Source of the DNA: JANWHF01 sp036276235
GTDB lineage: Bacteria > Planctomycetota > Phycisphaerae > Tepidisphaerales > Tepidisphaeraceae
Length of the DNA stretch: 6,905 bases
Assembly (NCBI GenBank): GCA_036276235.1
Contig: DATBDZ010000247.1
Coordinates: 1-6,905 of the forward strand
Direction: 5' to 3'
How positions within the stretch are numbered: the stretch's first letter is position 1; each line of letters begins with the position of its first letter. A program made the translations under genes and the position numbers. Shown piece after piece: positions 6,092-6,905 of this stretch. The notes under the pieces were generated by a model. The model was not told where the DNA came from. It saw nothing but the letters and a program-made list of their open reading frames with translations, and ran no database searches.

Positions 6092-6129
6092 TTCGATCGT
6101 GGACCGATGGGAACCCAATGGAGAAAAAC

Positions 6130-6561
6130 ATGCCTTATGAAGATGAAATTCCGCCCCATGGAAACTTAATGGATGTGTCCGAAGAGCTGAATCTTCTGTC
6201 GCACGCGGTGATCGGCGCGGCGATTGAAGTTCACCGGCACTTAGGCCCGGGCCTGCCGGAAGAAGTCTACGAACGCGCAATGGACGTCGAACTGTCACTG
6301 CGCGGAATTCCATTCGAACGGCAAAAGCCAATCGAGATCGTCTATAAGAATGTCGTGGTCGGAAGAGGAAAGATCGACCTGCTCGTCGGTGGCCGGCTCG
6401 TCGTCGAGATCAAGACGGTCGACGCACTCATTGCGAAGCATCGTCTTCAAGCACGATCATACATGCGGGTCATCCACGAGGCGCTCGGACTCCTGATCAA
6501 CTTCGATGTCGTGCTGCTGAAAGACGGAATCAGGCGTGTCATCGATTCAGATCCATTTTAG
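6130..6561 (+). CDS. GxxExxY family protein (PD-(D/E)XK nuclease-like)
   Basis: The 143-residue soluble protein belongs to the GxxExxY family, whose biological role is unknown and whose fold is thought to be PD-(D/E)XK-like. The naming motif is Gly41-Glu44-Tyr47 in GPGLPEEVY, preceded by the usual AAIEVHRHLG (30-39). Nuclease-type residues are present: Asp83 in GKIDLL, Glu93 and Lys95 in VVEIKT, then Gln107 and Tyr111. GLLINFDV (120-127) and the C-terminal GIRRVI (133-138) are also typical. It is full length, so probably functional. The ATG at 6130 has GGAG (6120-6123) 6 bases upstream. The ATG at 6118 is possible but has no clear ribosome site. The frame is open far upstream, through the repeat unit, and I regard that part as untranslated. 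The gene lies between two same-orientation copies of the 36-bp repeat (6056-6091 and 6566-6601). Confidence 0.87.
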   Translation: MPYEDEIPPHGNLMDVSEELNLLSHAVIGAAIEVHRHLGPGLPEEVYERAMDVELSLRGIPFERQKPIEIVYKNVVVGRGKIDLLVGGRLVVEIKTVDALIAKHRLQARSYMRVIHEALGLLINFDVVLLKDGIRRVIDSDPF

Positions 6562-6564
6562 CAC

Positions 6565-6601
6565 TTTCTTTGCGCTCTTTGTCTCTTTGCGTCTTTGCGC
6601 A
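6565..6601 (-). repeat. 36-bp repeat directly after the GxxExxY gene
   Basis: Positions 6566-6601 are an exact reverse complement of 5904-5939 and match the copy upstream of the gene (6056-6091) at 35 of 36 positions. The repeat begins only a few bases past the GxxExxY stop codon. It has the same orientation as the upstream copy, so the gene is bounded by direct repeats. Confidence 0.85.
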
Positions 6602-6605
6602 ATTC

Positions 6606-6749
6606 GGACTGCGTGAAAACAGAAAGGAAGCAATGGCGCCAGAAAGCGACCGGTCCGCCCCTTGAATTAAACTGGAAGCCAGTTGGCTCCCAGGACCCGC
6701 CGATTGAGTATGTTTTAAACTGCCACTGGTTTTCTTTGCATCTCAGCGC
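6606..6749. mobile_element. Decayed MITE-like unit 2
   Basis: The block starts with GACTGCGTGAAAAC then AGAAAGGAAGCAATGG, which matches the plus-oriented repeat and its flank with the middle deleted. Its interior aligns with units 1 and 3 around GAATTAAACTGG (6664-6675). It ends in a truncated inverted end, TTTCTTTGC (6731-6739). It carries a 9-bp stem with one A-C mismatch (6672-6680 with 6685-6693, loop AGTT) where the other units have their hairpins. No gene is seen here. Confidence 0.5.
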
Positions 6750-6757
6750 GATTGAAT

Positions 6758-6905
6758 TGCGCAAAGACGCAAAGAGACAAAGAGCGCAAAGAAGAGCAAA
6801 GCTGGCGGGCGCTTCGGAATCAAACTGGGAGTATTCGGTTGCGACTCCTATTTCGCGGTGGGTTGACTATGTGGGAGCAGGAGTTTTCCAGGTTGTGTCG
6901 CGTTT
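6758..6905. mobile_element. MITE-like unit 3, cut by the window edge
   Basis: The left end (6758-6793) is identical to 5904-5939, and identity runs on for 6 more bases to 6799. The interior parallels unit 1 with few indels: GAATCAAA, a hairpin GGAGT/ACTCC (6828-6832 with 6844-6848), and a stretch ending TCGCGTTT that matches about 36 of 44 aligned positions of unit 1. The right terminal repeat would begin a few bases beyond the window. No gene is seen. Confidence 0.6.

Noticed and set aside
5854..6129. N-terminal extension of the GxxExxY protein through repeat unit 1, including a hydrophobic stretch
   Set aside because: The frame is open, but it translates the repeats. The hydrophobic run comes from the T-rich inverted repeat, and a good ribosome site and normal family length support 6130.
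5904..6793. CRISPR array
   Set aside because: The repeats occur in both orientations, spacers are long and related to each other, and no cas gene is present.

Overview
The window looks like chromosomal DNA from a moderately GC-rich Gram-negative bacterium, most likely a planctomycete or a relative in the PVC group. That is an inference from several signs: an SGNH/sialate-acetylesterase-like secreted hydrolase, a PII protein with a non-enteric T-loop, a DUF151 protein, a GxxExxY protein, and unusually heavy loading of small repeats between genes. No rRNA, tRNA, CRISPR array, phage gene or transposase gene is visible.

Layout. Bases 1-230 carry no gene. They hold two long perfect inverted repeats, the first a REP-doublet-like element. 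Next, on the minus strand, is a PII nitrogen-signalling gene (231-569). A secreted esterase-like gene runs divergently on the plus strand (658-1830). It converges on a minus-strand DUF151/bifunctional-nuclease-family gene (1841-2239), and one hairpin covers both stop codons. Bases 2240-2483 form a repeat-bearing divergent intergenic region with 7-bp tandem repeats, ending in a TATAAT box placed so close to the next ATG that the mRNA may be leaderless.

Bases 2484-5841 are one tight operon of a periplasmic adaptor (HlyD/MacA type), a LolC/E-MacB-type permease and a LolD-type ATPase. The permease starts on TTG directly after the adaptor stop. The ATPase starts on GTG inside the permease gene. 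Together they should form an ATP-driven exporter that may hand substrate from the inner membrane or periplasm to an outer-membrane channel. The ATPase has an N-terminal extension that coincides with an 8-bp tandem repeat. A terminator-like hairpin closes the operon and holds its stop codon.

Bases 5859-6905 are the least ordinary part. A small PD-(D/E)XK-like GxxExxY gene (6130-6561) sits in an array of 36-bp repeats in both orientations. Pairs of these repeats form the ends of MITE-like units of about 190 bp. Parts of three units are visible, one decayed and one cut by the window edge. The repeat cores are identical or nearly so, while the unit interiors have diverged but each keeps a hairpin at the same place. 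The gene itself lies between two directly oriented copies of the repeat.
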